From positions 1-11,156 of the forward strand of contig CALNCH010000276.1 of the NCBI GenBank assembly GCA_937875245.1: a DNA stretch of 11,156 nt. Direction: 5' to 3'. Made by a program: the position numbers and the translations under genes. Source of the DNA: an uncultured Spirochaetaceae bacterium. Its GTDB lineage: Bacteria > Spirochaetota > Spirochaetia > Treponematales > Treponemataceae. A model generated the notes under the pieces. The model searched no databases. It had not been told where the DNA came from and was given only the letters and a program-made list of their open reading frames with translations. Below, piece by piece: positions 1 to 9,063 of this stretch; the stretch's first letter is position 1, and every line of letters starts with the position of its first letter.

Positions 1-336
1 TTCTTTATTTGCAAGATCTTGTACCATTTTATTAAGATCTTCTTGAGCAGGAGGTGTCTCTCCAGGAAAGGTTATTTTCTCTGTTTTTTTGGTATATGTT
101 GTACTAGAAGGAATGTTTTCCCCCTGTTTAGTATATGAACTAGGGTCATTCGGGTTGTCATTCCCCAGATTAATTGAGTTACCACTTTGAGTTTCCCATG
201 TTCCATCGGCATTTTGCTTTGGCTTATTAGTTGTCTCTGGCACTTTATAAGTAAATGTAACCGTATAATCTGCAAAAACATTAAGAACCAAAAACAATCC
301 AAACAACATCATCATCACGACTTTTTTAATATTCAT
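1..336 (-). CDS. Secreted protein of unknown function, C-terminus beyond the window
   Basis: An ATG at 336-334 opens a frame that stays open for 112 codons to the window edge, so the 3' end is missing. The first 22 residues form a classic signal peptide: MNIKK, then a hydrophobic run, ending LNVFA before DYTVTF. There is no lipobox cysteine, so signal peptidase I cleavage after Ala22 is expected. The visible mature part is hydrophilic, rich in Asn, Thr, Pro and Lys, and contains no cysteine; I recognise no family. A purine-rich ribosome site (AAAGGGG) lies about 8 bases upstream. It follows the protease gene by 25 bases on the same strand, so it is probably the next gene of the T2SS operon. 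It could be a substrate of that system; this is inferred only from position and the signal peptide. Confidence 0.75.
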   Translation of the reverse strand, partial: MNIKKVVMMMLFGLFLVLNVFADYTVTFTYKVPETTNKPKQNADGTWETQSGNSINLGNDNPNDPSSYTKQGENIPSSTTYTKKTEKITFPGETPPAQEDLNKMVQDLANKE

Positions 337-361
337 TTTTTATGCCCCTTTTCTCTTACCT

Positions 362-1693
362 TTAATAACTTGTATAAAAAAGCTTATCTAAAAAACTATT
401 TCCACCATTTTTATGAGGTACCCATCCGTCAGATTCTTTTACAAATTTGGTTTGTTGTACGGCACCGCTTCCACTCACATACCCATCGCTATGTGTCGAA
501 GAGGGTACTCCACTTGCACTCAAATCAAAGGCATACAACCCAAGGTTATACCCACCACTTTCAAAGGACGACCATGAGTACGGTATTGCATTTTTTAAAC
601 TTTCCTGTAACGAAAGGGATTGTGCTCCTACAGAGGTAAAGGCGTTTGTAATGTGCTTTGCAAAATCAAAGATATCTATATATAATTCGCAGGGATAACC
701 ACCATACGAAAAGGTGAGGGTGTCTTCTAAAACGACATCTAAAACACTCTTTTTTGTTGTTGTATCTACAATAAGGGAGCCAAGACTGGTACCAAAACTA
801 TCGAGTGCACTCTTTACGTTTTGTATCTGCTTTAGGTCTATCACACTGAGCGAAACCCTTTGCTCTCCCTCATACTGGCTCTTAAATTGCTCTATAGCAC
901 ACAGACCAAAATCTTCTGTCGTCAAATCTGTTTTGATAAATGAGTTGAATAAAGACGTATAATCCCAACCGTTTGCAGGTACCGTTGTCTCACTTGCAAT
1001 CATGCAAGAAGCATCCTCTTTTATTTCGTAGGCAGTTTCTAAAATACCACCAAAACAGGTATCAAAACAAACAAGGTCAACCTTTTTTCCAACTAAAGCC
1101 TTTCCTAACTCTGCGTTCCTCATATAGCTTTCTGATGTTTCATCTATGGCAAAGGCTTTTTCTTGTGCAGGGGTATATGACTCCCCTCCTCGCCAGCCAG
1201 TGCCATGTCCCCACATAATAAGCCCATACTTTTTTGCAGGATACTGAGTTTGGGTAAAGTCAATGCATTTCCTTAAAACCGTATAATCGGCTGTATTTAT
1301 ATTCACATCTTCATCCAAAGATAAGCCAAGCTCTGGGAATTCTAGTTGCTTTGAGCGAATAATGCCGTCTAAGCCATTTGGATCGGTTTTAATTTCGTAT
1401 AAACGTGTCCCACTCCAATTTCCATTAGAATTGTCATAAGATGGGGAGCGATCTACTAAAACAAGAATGGTGATTGGAATGTTTTTATACTTAACGGCCT
1501 CAAGTTCATTAAAATCTTGAATACTAGCGGCTTCCAAATCGTTATCCGCTGCCATATATACTAAAAAAGTCCATTCACGCAGTTTTTTTTCAACTTTTAC
1601 TGCAGGAGCCATGTTGGAATTTAGATTAAAATTGCAAGATTCTAGTACAAAAAATAACAGTAACACTATCAAAAAAAATAATTTCGATTTCAT
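362..1693 (-). CDS. Clostripain-family (peptidase C11) cysteine protease lipoprotein
   Basis: This 443-residue protein is a probable lipid-anchored cysteine endopeptidase of the C11/clostripain family. Residues 1-20 are a lipoprotein signal with lipobox LESC, so Cys20 would be acylated after signal peptidase II. The family hallmark WTFLVYMAADNDLE is at 41-54. The catalytic His is His163 in GLIMWGHGTGW and the catalytic Cys is Cys213 in VCFDTCFGG, both in the usual order and spacing. Family members cut after basic residues or act as self-processing toxins or surface proteases; the specificity here is not visible. The gene has a good ribosome site (GGAGATAGG) just before ATG 1693. It lies 16 bases after a small lipoprotein gene at the distal end of the T2SS operon, which suggests an exported or surface-displayed effector. 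The frame is intact. Confidence 0.9.
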   Translation of the reverse strand: MKSKLFFLIVLLLFFVLESCNFNLNSNMAPAVKVEKKLREWTFLVYMAADNDLEAASIQDFNELEAVKYKNIPITILVLVDRSPSYDNSNGNWSGTRLYEIKTDPNGLDGIIRSKQLEFPELGLSLDEDVNINTADYTVLRKCIDFTQTQYPAKKYGLIMWGHGTGWRGGESYTPAQEKAFAIDETSESYMRNAELGKALVGKKVDLVCFDTCFGGILETAYEIKEDASCMIASETTVPANGWDYTSLFNSFIKTDLTTEDFGLCAIEQFKSQYEGEQRVSLSVIDLKQIQNVKSALDSFGTSLGSLIVDTTTKKSVLDVVLEDTLTFSYGGYPCELYIDIFDFAKHITNAFTSVGAQSLSLQESLKNAIPYSWSSFESGGYNLGLYAFDLSASGVPSSTHSDGYVSGSGAVQQTKFVKESDGWVPHKNGGNSFLDKLFYTSY

Positions 1694-1709
1694 TTTTACC
1701 TATCTCCTT

Positions 1710-2168
1710 TTACATTTTGCTTAACGCAAAAACCCCAAAATCATCGCTCCAGCTTGAACCATCTTCGTATGCTATTTTTGTTATATAAAACTGATCAATG
1801 CTGTAGGCTTGCTCTGGAGCATAGTGCATGTATTCATCAAGACTAATGCAAATAGAGGCAGCTTCTGTAGGTTCTATATTTTGATTTAAAATCGAAACGA
1901 TATGGTTGTTTGCAATAAACGGAGATTTTTTTGTTTTGGAATCAAACACATTAAAATGTATTTCCATACTGATAATCGTTTTAGAGCTTGTATTTGTAAA
2001 AGCAAAGAGAACTCCGGCAAAGGTAAATAAATCATCTTCATCTACGATGCTACATTCAAGATGAGAAATAACATAAGGGGCTTGTATTGCGGTTTCGCAC
2101 GAAACTATCAGCATCATAAAAAAACTTAGGAATAGAGCCCTTTTTGCTTTAATAAAAGTTTTATTCAT
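1710..2168 (-). CDS. Small lipoprotein of unknown function
   Basis: A 152-residue protein with a basic start (MNKTFIKAKR), a hydrophobic run and a lipobox LIVSC placing the lipidated cysteine at residue 24. The mature part, about 128 residues, looks beta-rich. Around residues 45-75 the pattern FAGVLFAFTNTSSKTI followed by MEIHFNVFD resembles the small Ig-like folds seen in many bacterial lipoproteins, but I cannot name the family. The start overlaps the end of the preceding ORF by 8 bases, and an AAGGAAT ribosome site lies about 8 bases upstream, so coupled translation is likely. Lying between the TPR lipoprotein segment and the clostripain lipoprotein, it may be an envelope accessory of the secretion system or a cargo. 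That role is inference only. Confidence 0.8.
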   Translation of the reverse strand: MNKTFIKAKRALFLSFFMMLIVSCETAIQAPYVISHLECSIVDEDDLFTFAGVLFAFTNTSSKTIISMEIHFNVFDSKTKKSPFIANNHIVSILNQNIEPTEAASICISLDEYMHYAPEQAYSIDQFYITKIAYEDGSSWSDDFGVFALSKM

Positions 2169-2729
2169 GCAGTATTCCTTTTAATAATTTTTCAAACTCA
2201 AGCATTGATTCATCATATATGTTGTATTCTTTAGTTGCGTTTAAAGCATACAAAGCATTTTCTATATTGCCTTCGTAAAATCGCAATACGGCTAAATACA
2301 TAAGAGCATTTATATCTTGAGGGTTTGTTTTTAAAGCTCTAAAAATTAATTCATCAGTTTTGGTATACTCTTTTTGGATTAAGGCATCTTCTATCGCAGA
2401 ATAAATAGATTCTATATCTAAAATTTTGATAAAAACTATATGGGTCTGATCAACAAATAATACATCTCCACTGTAAGCTTCATAATCAAGAACTTTTGTT
2501 TCTAAACGATAAGAACCATATTTTAAATTTTTTACTACAAACCTTCCATAAGAGTCAGTCGTAGCCCTATGTTCACTGTCAATATATATCTCGCAACCAC
2601 CAACAGGCTTTTCATAAAAATCATATACATAGCCATGCAAATCAGAGATGCCCTTAAAGGGTTTTACTGTTGCACACGAAATTATAATAAAGCTGCATGC
2701 CAGAAGTAGTACATATTTTATCTTCTCAT
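2161..2729 (-). other. Probable separate TPR lipoprotein inside the fused ORF
   Basis: At 2729-2727 an ATG lies one frame away from the long ORF. It reads ATG AGA AGA and then stops at TAA (2720-2718). Removing one base, or adding one, near 2720 would join it to the hydrophobic run and lipobox IIISC as a textbook lipoprotein start of the type MRRKYVLLLAC. The protein would be about 188 residues with a carboxypeptidase-regulatory-like domain and a TPR region. TPR lipoproteins such as PilF/PilW act as pilotins that bring secretins to the outer membrane, so a pilotin-like role is possible here. That is inference from architecture and location. Confidence 0.5.
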
Positions 2730-3864
2730 TAAAAAGTTTGCCGTCTCTGTCTTTATAAAATGTTTTAATTGTTCCATCTTCTAACACAATTTTTCCTAAA
2801 ACGTCCCCGCGTTCAGTAGATGCCACAGGCTTTGGTTGTAATTTTGGTTTACTTTCTTGTGGTGAAGGTTTTTCATAAAAAAATTGTTCTAAAATCTGTA
2901 AAAATGATTCTTGTTCAAGTAAAAGCACTCCTTCTCTTCCTAATTGCACATAGAGATTTGTTCGCACCGTATCTTGATTTAGAAATGAAATTTTACGTAT
3001 TGGAATTGTTGGCGTATTTGTACGTAGTGTATTTAAAAAAGTAATCATTGCAGTATTGGTAAGTTCTGCATATATTTCCTTCGTTTCATAATTTTCATTT
3101 TTTAATTGACTACCAGAGCTATTTAATACAGTTCTCACAGTGAGCACACTGTTATTTTCTTGGGCAATTTCACAGTCAGCGGTAAAAATCCCTTGCACCG
3201 TAAAAGAAGGAGTATTATGTATGTATAAAACAGTATCGGTGCTAATTGGGCTATTATTTTCATGCTCAAAATACGTAAAAAGCTGTTCAGGATAAATAGC
3301 ATGCATGGTAAAACTTACTGCTACATTCGGTGAGTTTGGAAGTACTTCTATTACTAGGTTTGAAATAGAGCAGTCGTGATTTTTTTTAACTTCTAATAAT
3401 ATGGAGCAAAATGCATCAAAGTTATATTTTTCTTCAACAACAACTCTTTCTACTGAATTTTCTGCTTTAGGAAGCTCTACCTTTGTTGACTTATTGGTTA
3501 TGGTATATGCACCTATTATAAGCAAAAAAAGAAGGCTTAGTGCTACAAACGAAAATAGTCCTTTAGAATTAATAAAATTACTTGAAATTCGATACACTCT
3601 TCCTTCGCGTATATACAGTTTTTTAGATTTCTGTTCATATTGTAAAAGAATTTTTGCATCTATAACAAAAACCACAATACTTATTTTATGTTCTTTTATT
3701 GCAAATGTATAAAAATACGTAGAACTACTATCAAAGGATGGATGCGCTTTTTCTAGTTCATGAAGAATTGCCATTTTAAAAGATTCGTTCTTTTTTTTAA
3801 GCATAATATCTTTTAGAATAAAATAATAACAGTCATAATCGTTTGTGTTTATAAAGGTTTTCAT
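2161..3864 (-). CDS. Fused ORF: single-pass membrane protein plus TPR lipoprotein
   Basis: The 567-residue frame holds two proteins that look independent. Residues 1-100 are a soluble, probably cytoplasmic domain. Residues about 101-123 are a transmembrane helix (FVALSLLFLLIIGAYTI), followed by a periplasmic region to about 380 with a Pro/Lys-rich linker near 323-340. Its place after the pseudopilins and its topology fit a GspL/GspM-like assembly protein, but I see no diagnostic motif. From residue 382 a second signal sequence appears (IKYVLLLACSFIIISC) with a lipobox at Cys397. A carboxypeptidase-regulatory-like beta domain (about 410-470) and a TPR-like region (about 500-540) follow. The start ATG overlaps the upstream stop (ATGA) and has an AGGAAG site. 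An internal lipobox cannot work as a lipoprotein signal in a fused chain, so either an indel joined two genes or the second half has its own start. Confidence 0.75.
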   Translation of the reverse strand: MKTFINTNDYDCYYFILKDIMLKKKNESFKMAILHELEKAHPSFDSSSTYFYTFAIKEHKISIVVFVIDAKILLQYEQKSKKLYIREGRVYRISSNFINSKGLFSFVALSLLFLLIIGAYTITNKSTKVELPKAENSVERVVVEEKYNFDAFCSILLEVKKNHDCSISNLVIEVLPNSPNVAVSFTMHAIYPEQLFTYFEHENNSPISTDTVLYIHNTPSFTVQGIFTADCEIAQENNSVLTVRTVLNSSGSQLKNENYETKEIYAELTNTAMITFLNTLRTNTPTIPIRKISFLNQDTVRTNLYVQLGREGVLLLEQESFLQILEQFFYEKPSPQESKPKLQPKPVASTERGDVLGKIVLEDGTIKTFYKDRDGKLFNEKIKYVLLLACSFIIISCATVKPFKGISDLHGYVYDFYEKPVGGCEIYIDSEHRATTDSYGRFVVKNLKYGSYRLETKVLDYEAYSGDVLFVDQTHIVFIKILDIESIYSAIEDALIQKEYTKTDELIFRALKTNPQDINALMYLAVLRFYEGNIENALYALNATKEYNIYDESMLEFEKLLKGILHE

Positions 3865-4220
3865 GGAAACTTCCTTTCAAACACAGCCGTAACGGCGTAT
3901 TCTTCGTTCTGCTGTAAAAAAGTATATTCATAAATAACTATTGTATTTTTTTCTGCCTTTTTTATGCGTATTGTATCGCCGGTAATCTGAAACATTGCGT
4001 GATTTTGTGCTTTCCATATTTCCTGATGAGCAAACTGCTCTAATGCTCCACTTGAAACCTTATTGTTAAAATCTGAAAATACAAATTCCAGCATTTCCGT
4101 TTTTTGATTATACAATTGTGTTTGTTCATTCACTTTTTTAAATACAAAAACCATCTGACTTAAACCAAGAAAAAAAATAAAAAAGATACTTGTCGCCATA
4201 ACAACTTCAATCAATTTCAT
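3861..4220 (-). CDS. Minor pseudopilin-like protein (GspI/GspJ type), no leader peptide
   Basis: The 119-residue product begins MKLIEVVMATSIFFIFFLG, which matches the mature N-terminal helix of class III pilins and pseudopilins (normally FTLIEVVMA after cleavage), including Glu at position 5. The rest is a short globular domain ending ERKFP. The basic leader with Gly at -1 is missing. The frame upstream of the ATG meets a stop 11 codons earlier, and no Lys/Arg-Gly pair precedes the helix. The start overlaps the end of the upstream gene, and a GAGG lies about 12 bases before it. Its stop overlaps the next start (ATGA). It would be a minor subunit of the T2SS pseudopilus in the inner membrane; the choice between GspH, GspI and GspJ is not resolved. 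Confidence 0.7.
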   Translation of the reverse strand: MKLIEVVMATSIFFIFFLGLSQMVFVFKKVNEQTQLYNQKTEMLEFVFSDFNNKVSSGALEQFAHQEIWKAQNHAMFQITGDTIRIKKAEKNTIVIYEYTFLQQNEEYAVTAVFERKFP

Positions 4221-4413
4221 AGGTTTTATATACCTCGTTGTTATGTTCTATAATTTGTGTGCGTATATACTCATACTTTTTTTTTGCATATAGTGAATTT
4301 GTAATAATTTTAGACATAATGGGGCTTGCTAGAAGAAGCATTATACCAACAAGAAGAAGAGAAAATAAAAAAGCACTCCCTCTTTCATTATTTCCACGAA
4401 TTAATATCTTCAT
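4207..4413 (-). CDS. Small pseudopilin-like membrane protein (GspK/PilX-type N-terminus)
   Basis: I chose ATG 4413 (68 residues) and not the ATG at 4431, because GGAGG and AAAGGG purine tracts lie just upstream of 4413. The sequence has a short basic leader with Arg-Gly (NNERG), then SAFLFSLLLVGIMLLLASP, a single hydrophobic helix. This resembles the N-terminus of GspK or PilX (RG followed by small and aliphatic residues, with no Glu5), with likely prepilin-peptidase cleavage after Gly12. GspK is normally about 300 residues, so this protein lacks the whole globular head or belongs to a reduced type. It overlaps gspG upstream by 26 bases and the next pseudopilin downstream by 14 bases, so it is probably really expressed. 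Confidence 0.6.
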   Translation of the reverse strand: MKILIRGNNERGSAFLFSLLLVGIMLLLASPIMSKIITNSLYAKKKYEYIRTQIIEHNNEVYKTYEID

Positions 4414-4825
4414 CGTTTCCCTTTCCTCCACTTACTCCATCTGCACCATACGAACTAATAATAAAGGGTAGTCCATAATCATTAAGTGTTTTATACACAT
4501 ACTCGTTTCCCCAAGGATCTGGTAGTACCTGCTTGTCAATATAAGGTCCATTCCATTTAGAACTGACTGGAGCTATGATGGGCTTTTCAAATAAAGCTTG
4601 TATCCCTTGTGCTTCGTTGGGGTACACTCCACAATCCAGATAATATGCATTAAGAGCTGTTTTATATATTTCGATTTGATTTTTTGCACTTACTCGTCGT
4701 GCTTGATCTATTATTTTATATGAAGCAAGTCCCACTCCTGCTGTTAAAATGAGCATTATTGCAAGGGCTGCTAAGGTTTCAATAAACGAAAAACCTTTGT
4801 CATCGTTTACATATTTTAAAATCAC
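4388..4825 (-). CDS. gspG: Major pseudopilin GspG of type II secretion
   Basis: The start is taken as GTG 4825-4823. It overlaps the gspF stop as GTGA and has a perfect GGAGG six bases upstream; the ATG at 4900 would add 25 unlikely residues inside gspF. The 145-residue product has a short leader ending DDKG, with prepilin-peptidase cleavage between Gly11 and Phe12. The mature helix FSFIETLAALAIMLIL carries the essential Glu at +5 (Glu16). The globular part contains the GspG signatures YYLDCGVYPNEAQGIQAL, WNGPYI, LPDPWGNEYVY and a C-terminal SYGADGVSGG with acidic residues, the usual calcium-binding end. It polymerises into the periplasmic pseudopilus that pushes cargo through the secretin. 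The frame is intact. Confidence 0.93.
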   Translation of the reverse strand: MILKYVNDDKGFSFIETLAALAIMLILTAGVGLASYKIIDQARRVSAKNQIEIYKTALNAYYLDCGVYPNEAQGIQALFEKPIIAPVSSKWNGPYIDKQVLPDPWGNEYVYKTLNDYGLPFIISSYGADGVSGGKGNDEDINSWK

Positions 4826-5181
4826 AAAATACCTCCAAAAGATGTCATTAAAGGAATAATCGTAAGATACATCATTATTGCCAAATATATTCCAACACAA
4901 ATAATCATATAGGGTTCACAAAGAGATATAAAATAAGTTTGCCTTTTTTCTATTTTTTGTAACTCTTTTGTATATGCAGCTCTTACAGCAGAAAGAATAT
5001 TTCCCATTTCAAGTCCATACTCAACATGCATTAAAAAAAAGGAATCAAAAAAATTAGTGGCAGCAAATGCTTTCGTAATGTTTTTGCCATCTTCTATACT
5101 CGCAATACTTTGAATTAAGGTATGTCTAATTTTAGATCCTAAAGGGAATTGCAAAATCGAATTTTCTAAGGCTTGAATCAA
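4822..5181 (-). CDS. gspF: GspF C-terminal fragment (frameshifted half)
   Basis: This 119-codon frame holds the second T2SF domain and the third membrane helix of GspF: IQALENSILQFPLGSKIRH, then GLEMGNILSAV, then a hydrophobic run around CEPYMIICVGIYLAIMMYL. It is one base out of phase with the upstream half. Its only candidate start is a TTG at 5181 with no good ribosome site, and an in-phase TAG (5193-5191) closes the frame just upstream. It is best read as the 3' half of a broken gspF. Its stop overlaps the gspG start. Confidence 0.75.
   Translation of the reverse strand: MIQALENSILQFPLGSKIRHTLIQSIASIEDGKNITKAFAATNFFDSFFLMHVEYGLEMGNILSAVRAAYTKELQKIEKRQTYFISLCEPYMIICVGIYLAIMMYLTIIPLMTSFGGIL
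4832..4836 (-). promoter_or_regulatory. Ribosome binding site that fixes the GTG start of gspG
   Basis: A perfect GGAGG inside the last codons of gspF, six bases before GTG 4825. It makes the GTG the clear initiation site and couples gspG to the end of gspF, so loss of gspF translation upstream may lower gspG. Confidence 0.7.
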
Positions 5182-5749
5182 AGCCAGCTTCTAAATAAAA
5201 AAGACAAGTATAAAAAAAATGCACTTGTTTTGTATCTTGAAATACAAAATACACACCTACAAAAAAAGATAAAATGCTACTTATTAAAAAAAGAATAGCT
5301 CCTAAATGTCCACCAGAAAACCTGAGTGTATTTTCACCATATATAAAAAGATGTTGCATTTTAAAAAGAAAATAGGTTCCAAGGCTAACAAAAAAAATAA
5401 TAATTAACGGATACACAGAAGCTCTCATAATATTTTCCTGAGCTTTTTGTTTTCGTTTTTCTGTATGGCAAATAAATGCTAACGACTTACTAATACTTCC
5501 AGTTTGTTCTTCGCTAGAAAAAAGATGAATATAGTGTTGTGGAATTTTATAATAGGAATTTAACGATAAAGATCTGCTAAATTGAGACCCATATCCTATT
5601 TCTGTCAAAATATATCCTGCAAAGCTACGAACAATTTGTTTTGTTTGATTTGATTTTTGAATCATTAGCAAGGCCTGGTCCAGTGATAAATGTGCTTCAA
5701 GTAATTCTAATAAAATTTGACAAAATTCTATAAAGTCTTTTTTGTTCAT
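5132..5749 (-). CDS. gspF: GspF N-terminal fragment, type II secretion platform protein, frameshifted
   Basis: GspF is the polytopic inner-membrane platform protein that couples the ATPase to pseudopilus assembly. ATG 5749-5747 is preferred over 5770: it overlaps the gspE stop as ATGA and has GGGA nine bases upstream, giving 205 residues. Visible are the first T2SF cytoplasmic domain (FIEFCQILLELLEAHLSLDQAL, then SSEEQTGSISKSL), a helix near VYPLIIIFFVSLGTYF and another near GAILFLISSILSFFVGVYF. The start of the second T2SF domain, FYTCLFYLEAGFD, follows. After that the frame turns to unrelated residues and stops at 5134-5132, while the expected continuation lies in the overlapping frame 4822-5181. 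The two halves together give about 320 residues, a short but plausible GspF. Confidence 0.8.
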   Translation of the reverse strand: MNKKDFIEFCQILLELLEAHLSLDQALLMIQKSNQTKQIVRSFAGYILTEIGYGSQFSRSLSLNSYYKIPQHYIHLFSSEEQTGSISKSLAFICHTEKRKQKAQENIMRASVYPLIIIFFVSLGTYFLFKMQHLFIYGENTLRFSGGHLGAILFLISSILSFFVGVYFVFQDTKQVHFFYTCLFYLEAGFDSSLRKFDFAIPFRI

Positions 5750-6993
5750 ACAGAATTCCCTACAATACATTTTTGAATTTCTGTAGCTAATATTTCATAT
5801 TCACTTGTTTTTGAAATTTCATTTTTTAGTTGTTCACTGCATCTTACAATGGTTGCATTAAGATGGGGTTTTTTATTTTTAGAAGCGATTAAACGTTGCA
5901 CAATAATCCATTGTAAAACAGGTGCAAGAAGATAATTTTTTACACCCATATCAATAAGTCTAAAAATTGACTCAACAGCAGTACTCGTATGAAGCGTTGC
6001 AAAAACTAAATGCCCTGTCATCGCACTGCGAATAGCTGTTTGAGCAGTTAATTCGTCTCGAATTTCTCCTATCACTATAATATCAGGATCTTGTCTATAA
6101 ATTTTTTGTAAAATATCCATAAAATCCATGTCCAACTCTGGATTTACAGGAATTTGCACAACACCATCAACGATATACTCAACTGGATCTTCTATGCTTA
6201 ATATTTTTATTTCGGATTTATCTATTTCGTTTAACAAGGAACAGAGCGTTGTTGTTTTACCAGAACCCGTGGGGCCACAAATTAACACTAACCCACTTGT
6301 TTCTTTTTTTATTTTATTCAGTTGTCTTAATTGACTCCCATTAAAACCTAATTTTTTTAAATGTAATAACTGCGCATTTCTATTTAAAAATCGTAAAACC
6401 ACCGATTCTCCAAAATAAGAAGGAACACATGAAACTCGAACATCTACATTAAAATCTTTATGAAAAAAATCAAATCTGCCATCCTGTGCTCTCCTTTTTT
6501 CTGCAAGTTCCAGTTTTGATAATAGTTTTATTCTTTGGATTAAGGCATCTGCAACTTCTACAGAAACATGCATTTGTTCATATAAAAAACCAAAAACGCG
6601 ATACCGAATTCGAACATCATTTTTACAATACTCAATATGTGCATCGCTTCCGTTTTGTAAAAGGCATTCAATAATAAGGGAATTAAGTAAATTTATTACG
6701 GGGGCTTCTTCTGCTTCTGAACTCTTTTTTAAGGTTGGTACGTTTTGTTGCGTACCAATTAAATCTTTTGAAAGCAGTTTTGAAACTTCTCGATGCCATA
6801 TTGATTCATCTATCATAGAAAAAACTAGGCTTTGAGTGTCAGAACCCTTTCTTCTGTTAAATACTTTATTAATTTTTTCTTTAATGATTTCATTTTCGTT
6901 GCATAAGCCTATATTAACGGAACTTTCATCTTGAGATAGAACAACAGCTTTATTGTGCAAACAAAAACGACCACTTAGCTCAAAATATTTCAT
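5746..6993 (-). CDS. gspE: Type II secretion traffic ATPase GspE
   Basis: This 415-residue cytoplasmic hexameric ATPase of the GspE/PilB family powers pseudopilus extension. An N-terminal domain (about 1-75) is followed by the N2/ATPase core. The motifs are in order: Walker A GPTGSGKTT at 240-248 (Lys246), Asp box SIEDPVEY at 266-273, Walker B region QDPDIIVIGEIRD at 301-313 with Glu310, and His box TGHLVFATLHT at 326-336. The QRL motif is at 366-368. The C-terminus lacks the paired CxxC zinc motif usual after QRL in GspE proteins; SKNKKPHL stands there instead. The ATG at 6993 has AAGG seven bases upstream. An alternative-frame tail of gspD ends 12 bases inside this gene, and its stop overlaps the gspF start as ATGA. 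The frame is intact. Confidence 0.93.
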   Translation of the reverse strand: MKYFELSGRFCLHNKAVVLSQDESSVNIGLCNENEIIKEKINKVFNRRKGSDTQSLVFSMIDESIWHREVSKLLSKDLIGTQQNVPTLKKSSEAEEAPVINLLNSLIIECLLQNGSDAHIEYCKNDVRIRYRVFGFLYEQMHVSVEVADALIQRIKLLSKLELAEKRRAQDGRFDFFHKDFNVDVRVSCVPSYFGESVVLRFLNRNAQLLHLKKLGFNGSQLRQLNKIKKETSGLVLICGPTGSGKTTTLCSLLNEIDKSEIKILSIEDPVEYIVDGVVQIPVNPELDMDFMDILQKIYRQDPDIIVIGEIRDELTAQTAIRSAMTGHLVFATLHTSTAVESIFRLIDMGVKNYLLAPVLQWIIVQRLIASKNKKPHLNATIVRCSEQLKNEISKTSEYEILATEIQKCIVGNSV

Positions 6994-7107
6994 CGTTAAG
7001 CCTTTTTAAAACAAACTGTTCAAATATTTTTTTATTTCTTTGTGTTTTAATTTCATGTGCAAGTATTCGAGTTCTCTTTTCTTCTACACTATCTGTATCT
7101 TCTTGCT

Positions 7108-7111
<4 letters not shown>
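6980..7111 (-). other. Out-of-frame continuation of gspD (lost C-terminal tail)
   Basis: After the gspD stop TAG (7110-7108), the frame one base back stays open for 43 codons from TTA 7111 and ends at TGA 6982-6980, inside the start of gspE. The product begins LEQEDTDSVEEKRTRI and continues as a charged, helix-like tail. Every other early junction in this operon is an overlap, so this stretch is more likely the former end of gspD than a true spacer. One added T in CCTATTTAG would restore a reading ending IPYLEQ, which resembles secretin ends. The tail could correspond to the S-domain region that binds pilotins. Confidence 0.5.
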
Positions 7112-9040
<1,929 letters not shown>

Positions 9041-9063
9041 ATGTTTACTTTCTTTAATACTTT

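Noticed and set aside
187..698. Plus-strand open frames opposite the clostripain and signal-peptide genes
   Set aside because: They are shadows: His- and Ser-rich, without ribosome sites or recognisable domains, antisense to well-supported genes.
5175..5190. prfB-like programmed +1 frameshift at CTTTGA in gspF
   Set aside because: In the reading frame the codons are GGC TTT GAT, so there is no in-frame stop to pause at and no upstream Shine-Dalgarno stimulator.
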